From contig JAXGMA010000001.1 in the NCBI GenBank assembly GCA_040768905.1, positions 2,294,001-2,358,000 on the forward strand: DNA of 64,000 bases, written 5' to 3'. Of this stretch, positions 63,879 through 64,000 are shown piece after piece (within the stretch, counting starts at the first letter, position 1; each line of letters starts with the position of its first letter). The stretch is from SZUA-584 sp040768905. GTDB taxonomy: Bacteria; Bacillota; Clostridia; Christensenellales; SZUA-584. Under the pieces are notes generated by a model. It saw nothing but the letters and a program-made list of their open reading frames with translations, was not told where the DNA came from and searched no databases. The position numbers and the translations under genes were made by a program.

Positions 63879-64000
63879 TCCCGAACTGTCTCGCTATCCC
63901 ATTTACCATCTCCTGTGCCATTTGAATTGCTTCGCTCTGTATATCATCATATTGAGTTATGCTAGCATCGTATTGCCCTTGAAGTATTTGTATAGCTTCA
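63868..64000 (-). CDS. 3' end of an unknown gene, continues past the right edge
   Basis: The last 43 codons of a minus-strand gene are visible: ...YDASITQYDDIQSEAIQMAQ, EMVNGIARQFGMAL and a TGA at 63868. The stop lies inside the terminal repeat of the IS256 element, so the C terminus may have been made by that insertion. Helical, acidic; family unknown. Confidence 0.55.
   Translation of the reverse strand, partial: EAIQILQGQYDASITQYDDIQSEAIQMAQEMVNGIARQFGMAL

Noticed and set aside
62348..63890. Target-site duplication of the IS256 element
   Set aside because: The bases outside the inverted repeats do not match.

Overview
The window reads as chromosome of an endospore-forming, low-to-moderate GC Gram-positive anaerobe of the class Clostridia. 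The basis is a full-length spo0A with a Spo0A-box-like site upstream, the gdpP/yybS/rplI/dnaB replication-ribosome cluster, tRNA genes with encoded CCA ends, strong AGGAGG-type ribosome binding sites and several ferredoxin-fused oxidoreductases. A genus cannot be assigned from the sequence alone.

Layout. (1) 1-9.2 kb is core metabolism: a zinc-ribbon membrane protein (partial), a lipoprotein, two aldo/keto-reductase-ferredoxin fusions, an AEC-type carrier, two short-chain dehydrogenases, an Ldh2-type dehydrogenase and glycerol kinase. (2) 9.2-12.1 kb holds a tRNA-Ala(GGC), an AT-rich two-gene ABC exporter and a truncated, frameshifted IS3-type element; this looks acquired. (3) 12.2-27.4 kb is core again: dnaB, rplI, gdpP, yybS, a MazG-like gene, spo0A, a SANT/Myb-like regulator, an acetyltransferase, ilvE, uppP, an M20 dipeptidase, a DUF378 membrane protein behind a hairpin that covers its ribosome binding site, and a UPF0210 protein. 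(4) 27.5-58.5 kb is one integrated mobile element lying against an intact tRNA-Arg(CCT). It carries parA/parB, a complete Tad (Flp-type) pilus cluster (CpaB, CpaE/TadZ, CpaF, TadB, TadC, a small pilin, two pseudopilins, a surface stalk protein, a CARDB adhesin-like protein and a prepilin peptidase), a 2326-residue DNA methylase-helicase with a TnpV-like gene nested in another frame, a toprim protein, a DUF3846/YodL-type protein, an oriT-like region, mobC and a MOBP-type relaxase. Between mobC and the relaxase sits a two-gene cassette of a PD-(D/E)XK-type nuclease and an RNase J-like metallo-beta-lactamase-fold protein. The right end has an HNH protein plus a small protein resembling a middle component of ABC-three-component systems, then a stub of a tyrosine recombinase. 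(5) 58.5-64 kb is accessory DNA: two divergent AAA ATPases of the DUF4143 type, each with a near-consensus promoter overlapped by its own palindrome, a metallophosphoesterase, an intact IS256-type transposase, and the 3' end of a gene entering from the right.

The most interesting part is region 4. I see relaxase, MobC, oriT-like DNA and a Tad pilus with a CpaF (VirB11-like) motor, but no VirB4-type ATPase or VirD4-type coupling protein. Either the element is mobilised by a helper, or the pilus takes part in transfer; the sequence cannot decide. The element looks damaged: its integrase is a stub, the cassette nuclease has an apparent frameshift, and one small zinc-ribbon gene has two internal stops.
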